Assembly (NCBI RefSeq): GCF_000423705.1
Contig: NZ_AUIM01000011.1
Coordinates: forward strand, 248,001-312,000
Direction of reading: 5' to 3'
DNA length: 64,000 nucleotides
From: Stappia stellulata DSM 5886
GTDB taxonomy: Bacteria; Pseudomonadota; Alphaproteobacteria; Rhizobiales; Stappiaceae
A program made the position numbers and the translations under genes. Below, in pieces: positions 38,931-47,454 of this stretch (its first letter is position 1; the number at the start of each line of letters is the position of its first letter). Under the pieces are notes generated by a model. That model was given only the letters and a program-made list of their open reading frames with translations. It was not told the origin of the DNA and searched no databases.

Positions 38931-40582
38931 CCGAACCGGCTGCTCCCCATCGAAATCCCGTTATCCGGGTCCGCGACCTGTCGGTCGGTCTCGTTCACGG
39001 AAGCCACCGCCCCGTGGTCGACAGGGTCGGGTTCGAGATCGCCCCCGGCGAAACGGTTTGCGTGGTCGGTGAATCCGGTTCGGGCAAATCTGTCACCGCC
39101 TTCTCCATCATGGGCCTCTTGCAGACCAACGCCCTGCGCCCCACCGGGGGCGAGATACTGCTGGGTGACGAGGATCTGCTGCGGGCCGCTCCGGAACGGT
39201 TGCGGCATCTCCGCTCGACGCGGATGTCGATGGTCTTCCAGGAACCCATGACCGCGCTCAATCCGGTCGAGAAGGTCGGACGCCAGATCGAGGAAGTGCT
39301 TCTGCTGCATTCGCGGATGGGGCCGGCGGAACGCCGCCAACGAACCCTTGCGATGCTCGAAACGGTTCATCTTCCGGATCCCGAGCGGATCTACGAGTCT
39401 TTTCCGCATCAACTCTCCGGCGGGCAGCGCCAGCGTGTGGTGATTTGCATAGCGCTCATTCTCGAGCCCGACCTGCTGATCGCGGACGAGCCCACCACGG
39501 CGCTCGACGTGACCACCCAGCAACAAATCCTGACCCTGATTCGCGAAATGCAGGAACGGCAGAACACCGCCGTCCTGTTCATCACGCATGACATGGGGGT
39601 CGTTGCCGACATTGCCGATCGCGTCGTCGTGATGAAGGACGGGCGTGTCGTCGAGGTCTCGGACAAGGAGAGGATCCTGCGGGCGCCAACCCACGACTAC
39701 ACGCGCATGCTGATATCGTCCGTGCCGAGCCTTGTGCCCGAACTCCGGGAACCGCTTCGCACCGAACCGGTCCTGACCGTCGAAGGGCTTCACAAGACCT
39801 TCCGCAAGAAACGGTTTCTTCGCCCGGCCTCGGAAGTCCGCGCCGTGCAGGATGTCAGCCTGACGCTCCAGCGAAAGGAGATCCTGGGTGTGGTCGGGCA
39901 ATCGGGTTCGGGCAAGTCCACGGTCGCGCGCTGTATCGTCGGGCTGGAGGAGCCGAGTGCCGGTGAAATCGTGATCTGCGGCGAGCGGCTCGACCGGGCC
40001 GGCACAGCCGCCAGAAGGCAGATGAGGCGGCGGATCCAGATGGTGTTTCAGGACCCGTACAGATCGCTGAACCCGCGGGTCAGGATCGGCCGTTCGATGA
40101 TCGAGGGGCCGACCAATTTTGGCGTCGCGACAGAGGCTGCCATGGAGCGGGCCGGCGAACTGATGGCGCTGGTGGGCCTGCCGACGTCTGCGCTCGACCG
40201 GTATCCGCATCAGTTTTCGGGTGGACAACGCCAGCGCATTTGCGTTGCCCGTGCCTTGATGCTGGAGCCGGCCGTGCTGGTCGCCGACGAGGCGGTTTCG
40301 GCGCTCGACGTGTCGGTCCAGGAGCAGGTTCTGGAACTCTTGGACGAGATCCGGGAGGAGACCGGCGTCGGCATCCTGTTCATTACCCACGACCTGCGGG
40401 TCGCGGCCCGGATCTGCGATTCCATCTTCGTGATGAACCATGGCCGCGTTGTCGAGCATGGCCCGGCGGAACACGTGCTGGCGCGGCCCGAACAGGCCTA
40501 CACGCAAAAGCTCTTCGAGGCGGCGCCCGGACGACACTGGGACTTTCGCAATTTCCGTCCTATTGAAGGAAACTCTGCATGA
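38927..40582 (+). CDS. Fused DppD-DppF-type ABC transporter ATPase
   Basis: 551 residues with two complete nucleotide-binding domains in one chain. Domain 1 has [31 protein letters not shown] and [14 protein letters not shown]. Domain 2 (from about residue 285) has [31 protein letters not shown] and [14 protein letters not shown]. Each domain ends with an oligopeptide-type C-terminal segment. It powers the System B importer. It overlaps both neighbours by four bases. Confidence 0.93.
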   Translation: MTEPAAPHRNPVIRVRDLSVGLVHGSHRPVVDRVGFEIAPGETVCVVGESGSGKSVTAFSIMGLLQTNALRPTGGEILLGDEDLLRAAPERLRHLRSTRMSMVFQEPMTALNPVEKVGRQIEEVLLLHSRMGPAERRQRTLAMLETVHLPDPERIYESFPHQLSGGQRQRVVICIALILEPDLLIADEPTTALDVTTQQQILTLIREMQERQNTAVLFITHDMGVVADIADRVVVMKDGRVVEVSDKERILRAPTHDYTRMLISSVPSLVPELREPLRTEPVLTVEGLHKTFRKKRFLRPASEVRAVQDVSLTLQRKEILGVVGQSGSGKSTVARCIVGLEEPSAGEIVICGERLDRAGTAARRQMRRRIQMVFQDPYRSLNPRVRIGRSMIEGPTNFGVATEAAMERAGELMALVGLPTSALDRYPHQFSGGQRQRICVARALMLEPAVLVADEAVSALDVSVQEQVLELLDEIREETGVGILFITHDLRVAARICDSIFVMNHGRVVEHGPAEHVLARPEQAYTQKLFEAAPGRHWDFRNFRPIEGNSA

Positions 40583-42090
40583 CGCAACACTTCGACCTGC
40601 TGATCCGCAACGGCACGATTGTCGATGGAACCGGCGCCGCGCGTTACGAAGGCGACGTTGCTGTGTGCGGCGAACGTGTGTCGCGGATCGGGGAACTCAG
40701 CGATTGCACGGCCACCCGGGAGATCGATGCGAAAGGCCTGATCGTGGCGCCGGGGTTCATCGATGTCCACACCCATGACGACCGCATGCTGTTGGCGGAG
40801 GGAGACATGGTGCCCAAGGTCAGCCAGGGCGTGACCACGGTTGTGGCTGGAAACTGCGGCATATCGCTGGCGCCCATGCCCGTCCCGGTCTCCCGCCCCG
40901 TCCTTCCGCCCCTCGATCTTCTGGACGCTTCCGGTGAATGGTATTGCTACCGTAGTTTCGCCGAGTATCTCGCCGCGCTCGGAGAGACCCCGGCTGCGGT
41001 GAACGCTGCGGCATACGTCGGACACACAACGCTGCGGGCCATCGTCATGGATGACCTGGACCGGCCCGCGAGTGCCGCGGAAGTGGCGCGAATGCAGGAA
41101 ATGGTTGCCGAGGCGATGGAGGCGGGTGCGATCGGCGTCTCGACCGGTCTGGCCTATCCGCCGGCCAGGGCCGCCACCACCGAGGAGGTGATCGAGGTCT
41201 GTCGTCCCATGGTGCCGCATGACGGACTTCACGCCACGCACATGCGCGACGAGGGCGAGGCGACAATGGCTTCGCTCGACGAGACCTTCGCCATCGGACG
41301 TGCGCTTGGGGTGCAGACGCTGATTTCGCACCACAAGCTTGCCGGCGCGGCGGCTCATGGTCAGTCGGTCGCCACCCTGCGCGTCATCGCAGACGAGATG
41401 ATCCGGCAGAAGGTCAGTCTCGACTGCTATCCCTACACGGCCTCATCGACCATCCTGACACTGGAACACGCGGAAAGTTCCGGGCGCACTCTGATCACCT
41501 GGTCGCGCAAGCGCCCCGAGTTCTCCGGGCGCGACCTGATGGACGTCATGTCCGAACTTGGGTGCTCGATGGCCGAAGCGGTGGCGCAGCTGCAACCGGC
41601 TGGCGCGGTCTACTTCCGGATGCACGAGGATGATGTCAGCCGGATCCTGTCCTTCGATCCGACGATGATCGGCTCGGACGGCCTTCCGCACGACGAGTTT
41701 CCGCATCCCAGGCTCTGGGGCACTTTCCCGCGTGTTCTCGGCCACTACAGCCGGGATCGGGGCCTGTTCACCCTGGAAACCGCCGTTCACAAGATGACCG
41801 GACTGACGGCGGCCGAAATCGGTTTCGTCGACCGCGGCGTTCTGCGCGCAGGTGCATTCGCCGACATCACGCTCTTCGATGCTGGGCTGATCCGCGATCA
41901 GGCGACGTTCGAGGAGCCGACGCGGCGCGCCGAGGGAATCGGCGCTGTGCTGGTGAACGGTGTTTCCGTGTGGGAGGGCGACGCTCCGACAGGCGCACGG
42001 CCCGGGCGTGTCCTGCATCGCCAGCGCTCCCCGATGCAAGCGCCCGGCGCGAACACCGGCTCGCGGGCCGCGGTGTCGACCGCAGGGTAA
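40579..42090 (+). CDS. N-acyl-D-amino-acid deacylase (D-aminoacylase)
   Basis: Amidohydrolase, 503 residues, that releases D-amino acids from N-acyl-D-amino acids. Metal ligands H64 and H66 are in GFIDVHTHDD. The D-aminoacylase Cys93 is in VVAGNCGISLAP. Further ligands fit ATHMRDEGEATMASLDE and LISHHKLAG, and the catalytic Asp fits MIGSDGLPHDEFPHPRLWG. The C-terminal ~25 residues are a divergent tail. It is the sixth gene of the TetR-ThDP-Dpp run and overlaps the ATPase gene by four bases; it has no signal peptide, so it acts after import. Confidence 0.92.
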   Translation: MTQHFDLLIRNGTIVDGTGAARYEGDVAVCGERVSRIGELSDCTATREIDAKGLIVAPGFIDVHTHDDRMLLAEGDMVPKVSQGVTTVVAGNCGISLAPMPVPVSRPVLPPLDLLDASGEWYCYRSFAEYLAALGETPAAVNAAAYVGHTTLRAIVMDDLDRPASAAEVARMQEMVAEAMEAGAIGVSTGLAYPPARAATTEEVIEVCRPMVPHDGLHATHMRDEGEATMASLDETFAIGRALGVQTLISHHKLAGAAAHGQSVATLRVIADEMIRQKVSLDCYPYTASSTILTLEHAESSGRTLITWSRKRPEFSGRDLMDVMSELGCSMAEAVAQLQPAGAVYFRMHEDDVSRILSFDPTMIGSDGLPHDEFPHPRLWGTFPRVLGHYSRDRGLFTLETAVHKMTGLTAAEIGFVDRGVLRAGAFADITLFDAGLIRDQATFEEPTRRAEGIGAVLVNGVSVWEGDAPTGARPGRVLHRQRSPMQAPGANTGSRAAVSTAG

Positions 42091-42097
42091 TCCGCCG

Positions 42098-43336
42098 ATG
42101 CCTGATGTTATCGTTTTGGGCGCAGGGATGGTCGGCGTCAGCACCGCGCTCGCCCTGCAGGAACGCGGCAGCGAGGTCGTCATGCTCGACCGTGGCGACC
42201 CGGTTGCCGCGAGCAGCTACGGAAACGCGGGGATCATCCAGGTCGAAGCCGCCGAACCCTATGCCATGCCCCGCTCGTTCCGGGAGCTTGCAGCGATCGC
42301 GCTCGGCCGCAGCAATGCCGTCGTATGGCACGCGGCTGCGCTTCCCGGCGCACTGCGGCCCCTTTGGGCCTATTTTCGCAATTCCGCGCCTGCGCGCCTT
42401 GAACGGATCGCGCGAACCTACGCGACGCTGACATCGCGTGCGACGTCGGATCACGCGCCCTGGATCGAGGCGGCGCGGGCGGACCGGTGGATCCGCCGTG
42501 ACGGTTTCCGGCATGTCTTTCGCGATCCGCGCGACTTGTCGACGGCAGTCATGCGTGCCGAGCGGGTGACCAGAGACCACGGTGTCCGCTTCGAGGTGCT
42601 GGACGGTCCGGCACTGGCACGCAAGGAGCCGTCTCTGCGCAGGCCTTTGGCGGGCGCGCTCCATTGGCTCGACCCCTGGACATGCCGTGACCCAGGCGCA
42701 CTGGTGAAGGCCTACACCGACCTGTTCCGGTCCCGCGGAGGACGTGTCTTGCACGGAAACGCGATGACGCTGACCAGGCGTGCGGGCGGATGGCACGCCA
42801 GAACAAATGAGGCAACATGGGTCGGCGCGCCGCATGCGGTCATTGCGATGGGCATGCAGTCTGCGGCGCTTTGCCGGCGGTTCGGCCTTCGCGTTCCCCT
42901 CTTCGCCAAGCGTGGCTACCACTGTCACTTCGAAACCCGGAGCGGACCCGACCTGCCGCTTGTCGATGTGGCGAGCAGCTCCGTTCTCGCGCCGATGGCA
43001 GGAGGGTTGCGCATCCTGACCGGTGCCGAGATCGCCCGGGAGGGCGCCAAGGCGCGGCATGTGCAACTGGAGCGCGCGCGAAACGACGCATCGGAACTGT
43101 TTGACCTCGGCGATCCCGTCGACCCGGTGCCGTGGCTCGGCACACGACCCTGCATGCCCGACATGTTGCCGGTTCTGGGAGGCGTGCCGGACCAGCCAGG
43201 TCTTTGGGCGCATTTTGGTCACGGTCATCAAGGGTTCACCCTGGGGCCGACCACCGCCGCCATCCTGGCGGAGGAGATGACCGGTGGCGCGCCGGTGCCA
43301 TCGGCGCTGACCCCGGCCCGTCTCGCTCGGCAGTAA
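42098..43336 (+). CDS. FAD-dependent D-amino-acid dehydrogenase/oxidase (DadA-like)
   Basis: 412-residue flavoprotein of the DAO family. The FAD-binding N-terminus is VIVLGAGMVGVSTALALQER, ending in an acidic residue (MLDRGD). The C-terminal motifs WLGTRPCMPDMLPVLG and GHGHQGFTLGPTTA are DadA-like. Start ATG 42098 is 7 bases after the deacylase stop. It would oxidatively deaminate the D-amino acid produced by the deacylase, giving a 2-oxo acid for the ThDP enzyme (inference). Electron acceptor unknown. Confidence 0.88.
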   Translation: MPDVIVLGAGMVGVSTALALQERGSEVVMLDRGDPVAASSYGNAGIIQVEAAEPYAMPRSFRELAAIALGRSNAVVWHAAALPGALRPLWAYFRNSAPARLERIARTYATLTSRATSDHAPWIEAARADRWIRRDGFRHVFRDPRDLSTAVMRAERVTRDHGVRFEVLDGPALARKEPSLRRPLAGALHWLDPWTCRDPGALVKAYTDLFRSRGGRVLHGNAMTLTRRAGGWHARTNEATWVGAPHAVIAMGMQSAALCRRFGLRVPLFAKRGYHCHFETRSGPDLPLVDVASSSVLAPMAGGLRILTGAEIAREGAKARHVQLERARNDASELFDLGDPVDPVPWLGTRPCMPDMLPVLGGVPDQPGLWAHFGHGHQGFTLGPTTAAILAEEMTGGAPVPSALTPARLARQ

Positions 43337-43738
43337 AGCGGCAGGCCCCCCTGATTGGTCCGTTTTTCCCGGCATCCGCAAACCGACCGACGGATTGAAG
43401 ACGGGTCGGTGCTCACTTCGGCGCAGCGTCCGGGCGGGCCCGCTGCCTGGGCTCACTCAGGGAATTGCGTGTTTCGATCCCGCGCTCGCCAGCGCGCGGT
43501 GCGGACGGCCCTGCCCTTCATCGCCGTTGTTACCGCCGCCGCAGGCGACCCGTTGACGGCGGAACGCGTCTTGCCGTTGGACCGCGTTTCCGGATCCCGA
43601 CGCCTTGGTCCTTCGGACCTGCAGCTCCGTTCTTCATCAAAACAGCCCTCAGCTTCTATAAGGGCACGCATATTTTTGATCGATATGCATTGACTCTTTC
43701 AATCCGATCATTAACGATCACAACCAAGGGGAGGCAGG
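43337..43738. other. Intergenic region before System C with repeated CGATCA boxes
   Basis: 402 bp with no gene I can support. Near its right end three copies of one hexamer occur in 45 bp: TTGATCG (inverted, 43677-43683), CGATCA (43705-43710) and CGATCA (43715-43720). These are a candidate operator for the adjacent DeoR regulator. A TTGACT at 43690 and TATAAG at 43657 are weak promoter elements. A strong AGGGGAGG ribosome site is at 43727-43734. Confidence 0.5.
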
Positions 43739-44503
43739 ATGCGCCATCGATTTCCACAAAAGCGGCAACGCCAGATGATCGACGTCATTGTCGAGCGCAA
43801 GCGCGTGAGCACCGCTGACCTTTCCGCCCAGCTGGGCATCTCGCTTCCGACCGTACGCCGCGATCTTGCCGTCCTGGAGCAGGCGGGTCTCGTTACCAGA
43901 ACGCATGGCGGGGTGGTCGCGCGCGGGGCCGGGGAAGACGGCACCGAGCCGCTTTTTCTGGAGAAGGTTCGGCAAAACCAGAACCTGAAGCAGCGTATCG
44001 GCCAGGCGGCCGCTGCCCTGCTGGCGGACGGACAGGCGGCGCTGCTGGATTCCGGAACGACGGCCATGGCAACCGCGCGCGCCCTTGCCGGTCGGCGCGT
44101 CACAATCGTCACGATGGACCTCAAGGTGGCGGAAGCGGCCTCCGTCGGCGCCACCGAAGTCCATATCGTCGGCGGTCGGGTTCGCAACGGCTATTTCAGC
44201 CTCGTCGGCAACTGGGCCAAGGACGCGCTGGCGAGCATTCAGGCGGATATCTGTTTTCTCGCCGCCGACGCCCTCGATCACAACGGCATCACCACCGCCA
44301 CGTTCGAGGAGGCCGAGGCAAAGCGGATCGCCATGTCGCGGGCGAAACGCATCGTCGCGATTTCCGATCACAGCAAATTCGGCAAGCGGGCGTTCGCGGA
44401 GGTCTGCGGGCTCGACGCCATCGACGAACTCGTCACCGACAGGGGCGGCGAGGCTCTCGTTGCCCCCTATCGGGCGTTGATACCGGTCATCAGGCTCGTC
44501 TGA
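43739..44503 (+). CDS. DeoR-family sugar-operon regulator (SgcR-like position)
   Basis: 254 residues. The N-terminal DeoR helix-turn-helix is ERKRVSTADLSAQLGISLPT, then VRRDLAVLEQAGLVTRTHGG. The C-terminal sugar-phosphate sensor has LLDSGTTAMATARAL and SDHSKFGKRAF, the DeoRC signature that binds a phosphosugar by an isomerase-like fold. It is the first gene of System C, 36 bases before the BtpA/SgcQ-like gene, and likely represses the system until the phosphorylated substrate accumulates. Confidence 0.9.
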   Translation: MRHRFPQKRQRQMIDVIVERKRVSTADLSAQLGISLPTVRRDLAVLEQAGLVTRTHGGVVARGAGEDGTEPLFLEKVRQNQNLKQRIGQAAAALLADGQAALLDSGTTAMATARALAGRRVTIVTMDLKVAEAASVGATEVHIVGGRVRNGYFSLVGNWAKDALASIQADICFLAADALDHNGITTATFEEAEAKRIAMSRAKRIVAISDHSKFGKRAFAEVCGLDAIDELVTDRGGEALVAPYRALIPVIRLV

Positions 44504-44539
44504 CGGGCGGGGACCGACTACACCAAGGAAAGATACGGA

Positions 44540-45349
44540 ATGTCAAAGTTCAAGCAGCTCTTCGGCGACAAGAAGCCCATCGTCTCGATGGTGCATCTGA
44601 TGCCGATGCCGGGGTCTCCGCTCTACCGGGCGGATGCAGGCATTGACGGCATCGTCGCTGCAGCGCGCAAGGATCTCCTTGCCCTGCAGGATGCCGACGT
44701 CGATGCGGTGATGTTCGGCAACGAGAACGACCGCCCTTATGAGCTGAAGGTTGATACCGCCTCCACCGCAGCCATGGCCTATGTCATCGGCCAGTTGCGG
44801 GACGAGATCAAGAAGCCTTTCGGTGTCAATGTTTTGTGGGACCCGATGAGCACCGTTGCATTGGCGGCGGCGACAGGGGCCTCTTTCGTTCGCGAGATTT
44901 TTACCGGAACCTACGCCTCCGACATGGGGCCGTGGACACCGAACGCCGGCGAGGCGCTGCGCTATCGCAATCGTCTGGGACGCGACGATCTGGTGATGCT
45001 CTACAACGTCTCTGCCGAGTTCGCCGACTCCATGGACAGGCGTCCGCTCGCAGACCGGGCGCGCTCCGCCGTGTTTTCGTCGATTCCCGACGCCGTGCTG
45101 GTTTCCGGCGCCATCACGGGCGAGGCGGCGGAAATGAATGACCTCGAGACCGTCAAGGCGAAACTGCCCGACACCCCGGTTCTGGCCAACACGGGTGTGC
45201 GCCACAACACCGTGGCCGACATCCTCAAGATCGCGGACGGCTGCATCGTCGGCTCGTCGCTCAAGGTCGACGGGAACACATGGAACCCCGTCGATCCGGA
45301 GCGCGCCAGGGACTTCATGCAGATCGTCAAGGCCGCTCGCGGCGGCTGA
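44540..45349 (+). CDS. BtpA/SgcQ-family TIM-barrel protein
   Basis: 269 residues of the BtpA family (COG0434). It contains PIVSMVHLMPMPGSPLY, DAVMFGNENDRPY and the C-terminal phosphate-loop-like DGCIVGSSLKVDGNTWNPVD. Cyanobacterial BtpA affects photosystem I, while E. coli SgcQ sits in a cryptic sugar operon; the enzymatic activity was not known to me. No photosynthesis gene is nearby, so the sugar role applies here. The phosphate-binding loop suggests action on a phosphorylated intermediate made by the FGGY kinase. Confidence 0.85.
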   Translation: MSKFKQLFGDKKPIVSMVHLMPMPGSPLYRADAGIDGIVAAARKDLLALQDADVDAVMFGNENDRPYELKVDTASTAAMAYVIGQLRDEIKKPFGVNVLWDPMSTVALAAATGASFVREIFTGTYASDMGPWTPNAGEALRYRNRLGRDDLVMLYNVSAEFADSMDRRPLADRARSAVFSSIPDAVLVSGAITGEAAEMNDLETVKAKLPDTPVLANTGVRHNTVADILKIADGCIVGSSLKVDGNTWNPVDPERARDFMQIVKAARGG

Positions 45350-45373
45350 TCATCGGGACGGGGGAGGAAGATC

Positions 45374-46357
45374 ATGGACGCAAGACAGGACACCACAGGA
45401 TCTCACCTGAAGAATCTGGGCGTTTTGACGTTGCTGGTTTTCGTGACGCTCGCTGTTGTCAGCCCGGCTTTTCTCTCGGCGTCGAACCTCAAGTCCATGG
45501 GCTTTCAGTTTCCCGAATTCGGGCTGCTGTCTCTTGCCGTGCTGCCGACGATGATCACCGGCGGCATCGACCTCTCGGTCGTTGCCGTTGCCAATCTGGC
45601 CTCCATCGTCGCGGCCGTGACCATGAAGGCCGGGCCGGAGGTGGCGTGGCTTGCCATTCCCGCCGGCCTCGCGGTCGGCGTTGTCTGCGGCGCCTTCAAC
45701 GGATTTCTGGTCGCCTATTTGCGGCTGCCTCCGATCCTGGCAACGCTCGGCAGCATGCAGTTGTTTGCCGGCATCGGCATCATCATCACGCGCGGACCGG
45801 CCATCACCGGCCTGCCCGACTGGTACACAGCTTTCGGCAACTGGACGATCGGGGGCATGCTTCCGCTTCCGCTCGTCCTCTTTGCCCTTGTCGCGTCGGG
45901 TCTTGCCTTTCTTCTGCGCCGAACGCCGGTGGGTCTGCGTCTGCGCCTGTTCGGCGCCAACCCGGTGGCGGCCGGCTTCGCCGGCGTGCCCGGGAAGAAG
46001 CTGATCGTTCAGACCTATGCGATCGCCGGCTTCATTGCGGCGCTCGCCGGTCTAGTGGTTCTGGCCCGGGTTAATTCGGCCAATGCCGACTATGGCAGCT
46101 CCTATCTGCTGCTCGTCATTCTCATCAATATTCTTGCCGGCGTCAGGCCGGCCGGTGGTTTCGGCACTGTGACCGGCATCGTCCTGGCAGTGATCTGCCT
46201 GCAATTCATCTCCAGCGGGCTCAACATTCTCTCCTTCAGCGCCTTCTCCCGCGATCTGGTCTTCGGCGGCCTGCTGATCGCCGTCATGTCCTATCGCGCG
46301 GCGTTCGCGCCCTTCGACGTGAAGGCGTTTCTCAAACGAAAGGCTCATCCCTCATGA
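45374..46357 (+). CDS. Ribose-type ABC transporter permease 1 (System C)
   Basis: 327-residue RbsC/BPD_transp_2 permease with about nine hydrophobic segments. It has MITGGIDLSVVAVANLASIV (the GGIDLS motif), and GLRLRLFGANPVAAGFAGV is the coupling region. The C-terminus NILAGVRPAGGFGTVTG is typical. It is separated from the other transporter genes by the M42 and kinase genes, an unusual placement; the second permease is at the end of the operon. Its stop overlaps the M42 start by four bases. Confidence 0.9.
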   Translation: MDARQDTTGSHLKNLGVLTLLVFVTLAVVSPAFLSASNLKSMGFQFPEFGLLSLAVLPTMITGGIDLSVVAVANLASIVAAVTMKAGPEVAWLAIPAGLAVGVVCGAFNGFLVAYLRLPPILATLGSMQLFAGIGIIITRGPAITGLPDWYTAFGNWTIGGMLPLPLVLFALVASGLAFLLRRTPVGLRLRLFGANPVAAGFAGVPGKKLIVQTYAIAGFIAALAGLVVLARVNSANADYGSSYLLLVILINILAGVRPAGGFGTVTGIVLAVICLQFISSGLNILSFSAFSRDLVFGGLLIAVMSYRAAFAPFDVKAFLKRKAHPS

Positions 46358-47454
46358 AAGAGCGCCTCCGCTCCCTGCTTAAAACCCTGATGCTGACGCC
46401 GGGTCTGTCCGGACATGAAGACCGCGTCCGCCGTCGTATCGAGACGGAGCTCTCCGATCTGCCGCTTTCGGTTCGCACCGATCGTCTCGGCAACCTCATT
46501 GCCACTTTGAAGGGCGACGAGGGCGCTCCCTCGGTCATGCTCTTCGCGCATACCGACCAGTTGGGCTTCATGGTGCGCAAGATCGAGGACAACGGCCTCG
46601 TTCGGATCGAGCGCCTGGGCGGCATTCCCGAAAAGGCGCTGGCGGCGCAGGCGGTGTTGTTTTGCATAGGCGAAGGCCGCGACGTGCAGGGCGTGATCGC
46701 CAACAAGAGCCATCATGCAACGCCGCCGGAGGAAAAATACAAGGTCACGCCTTATCAGGACGTCTTCATCGATGTGGGTGCGGAAGACGCCGCCGGCGTC
46801 AAGGCGCTGGGCATCGAGATCGGGACGCCGGTGGTCTATGATCCGCGCGTCATCGAACTCAACGAAAACCGCCTCATCGGCACGTCGATCGATGACCGCG
46901 CCGGCTGTGCAGTGGTCGTTGAGGTCGCCCGTGCGCTGGCAGAGGACGGCCCGCGCCCGACGGTACATTTTGTCTTTGCCGTTCTGGAGGAGTTCAATCT
47001 CCAGGGCGCGATGGTTGCAGCGCGCGCGATCAACCCGGACATCGCCATCCAGCTCGACCTGGCGCTCAATGCCGACACGCCCGACATGACGCAGCGCGGC
47101 GAAGTCGCGCTGGGGAACGGTCCGGCGATGAGCCTATATTCGTTCCACGGGCGCGGCACGCTGAACGGCACGATCCCGCATCCGGCATTGCCGAAGCTGT
47201 TCTCCGATACCGCCGCATCGGAAGGGATCAATCTTCAGCGCACGGCGCATACCGGCGCGCTCACGGATTCCTCTTACGTCCAGCTCGTCAATGACGGCGT
47301 GGCCTGCATCGATATGTGCTTCCCCTGCCGCTACACGCACACCTGTCTGGAAATGTGCGACCTGCGGGATCTGGAGGCACTCACGAAACTGTTGATCGCC
47401 GCGATCCGGCGGGTCGATGCCGATTTCAGCCTGAACCGGGATCATTACACCTGA
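46354..47454 (+). CDS. M42-family metallopeptidase-like protein (SgcX/FrvX-like)
   Basis: 366 residues. M42 dimetal ligands are in place: H66 in AHTDQLGFMV, D180 or D181 in TSIDDRAGC, E212/E213 in VLEEFNLQGA, an Asp in LDLALNADTPD and His in RYTHTCLEMCD. The usual HxDE and EEVGxxGA motifs read HTDQ and EEFNLQGA. M42 members are aminopeptidases, and some were called endoglucanases. SgcX and FrvX in E. coli are encoded in sugar operons, as here. Deacylation or hydrolysis of a sugar conjugate is a reasonable guess, not shown. Confidence 0.82.
   Translation: MKERLRSLLKTLMLTPGLSGHEDRVRRRIETELSDLPLSVRTDRLGNLIATLKGDEGAPSVMLFAHTDQLGFMVRKIEDNGLVRIERLGGIPEKALAAQAVLFCIGEGRDVQGVIANKSHHATPPEEKYKVTPYQDVFIDVGAEDAAGVKALGIEIGTPVVYDPRVIELNENRLIGTSIDDRAGCAVVVEVARALAEDGPRPTVHFVFAVLEEFNLQGAMVAARAINPDIAIQLDLALNADTPDMTQRGEVALGNGPAMSLYSFHGRGTLNGTIPHPALPKLFSDTAASEGINLQRTAHTGALTDSSYVQLVNDGVACIDMCFPCRYTHTCLEMCDLRDLEALTKLLIAAIRRVDADFSLNRDHYT

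Noticed and set aside
44540-45349. BtpA as a photosystem I biogenesis factor
   Set aside because: No photosynthesis genes; surrounding genes are sugar transport and kinase, as for SgcQ.
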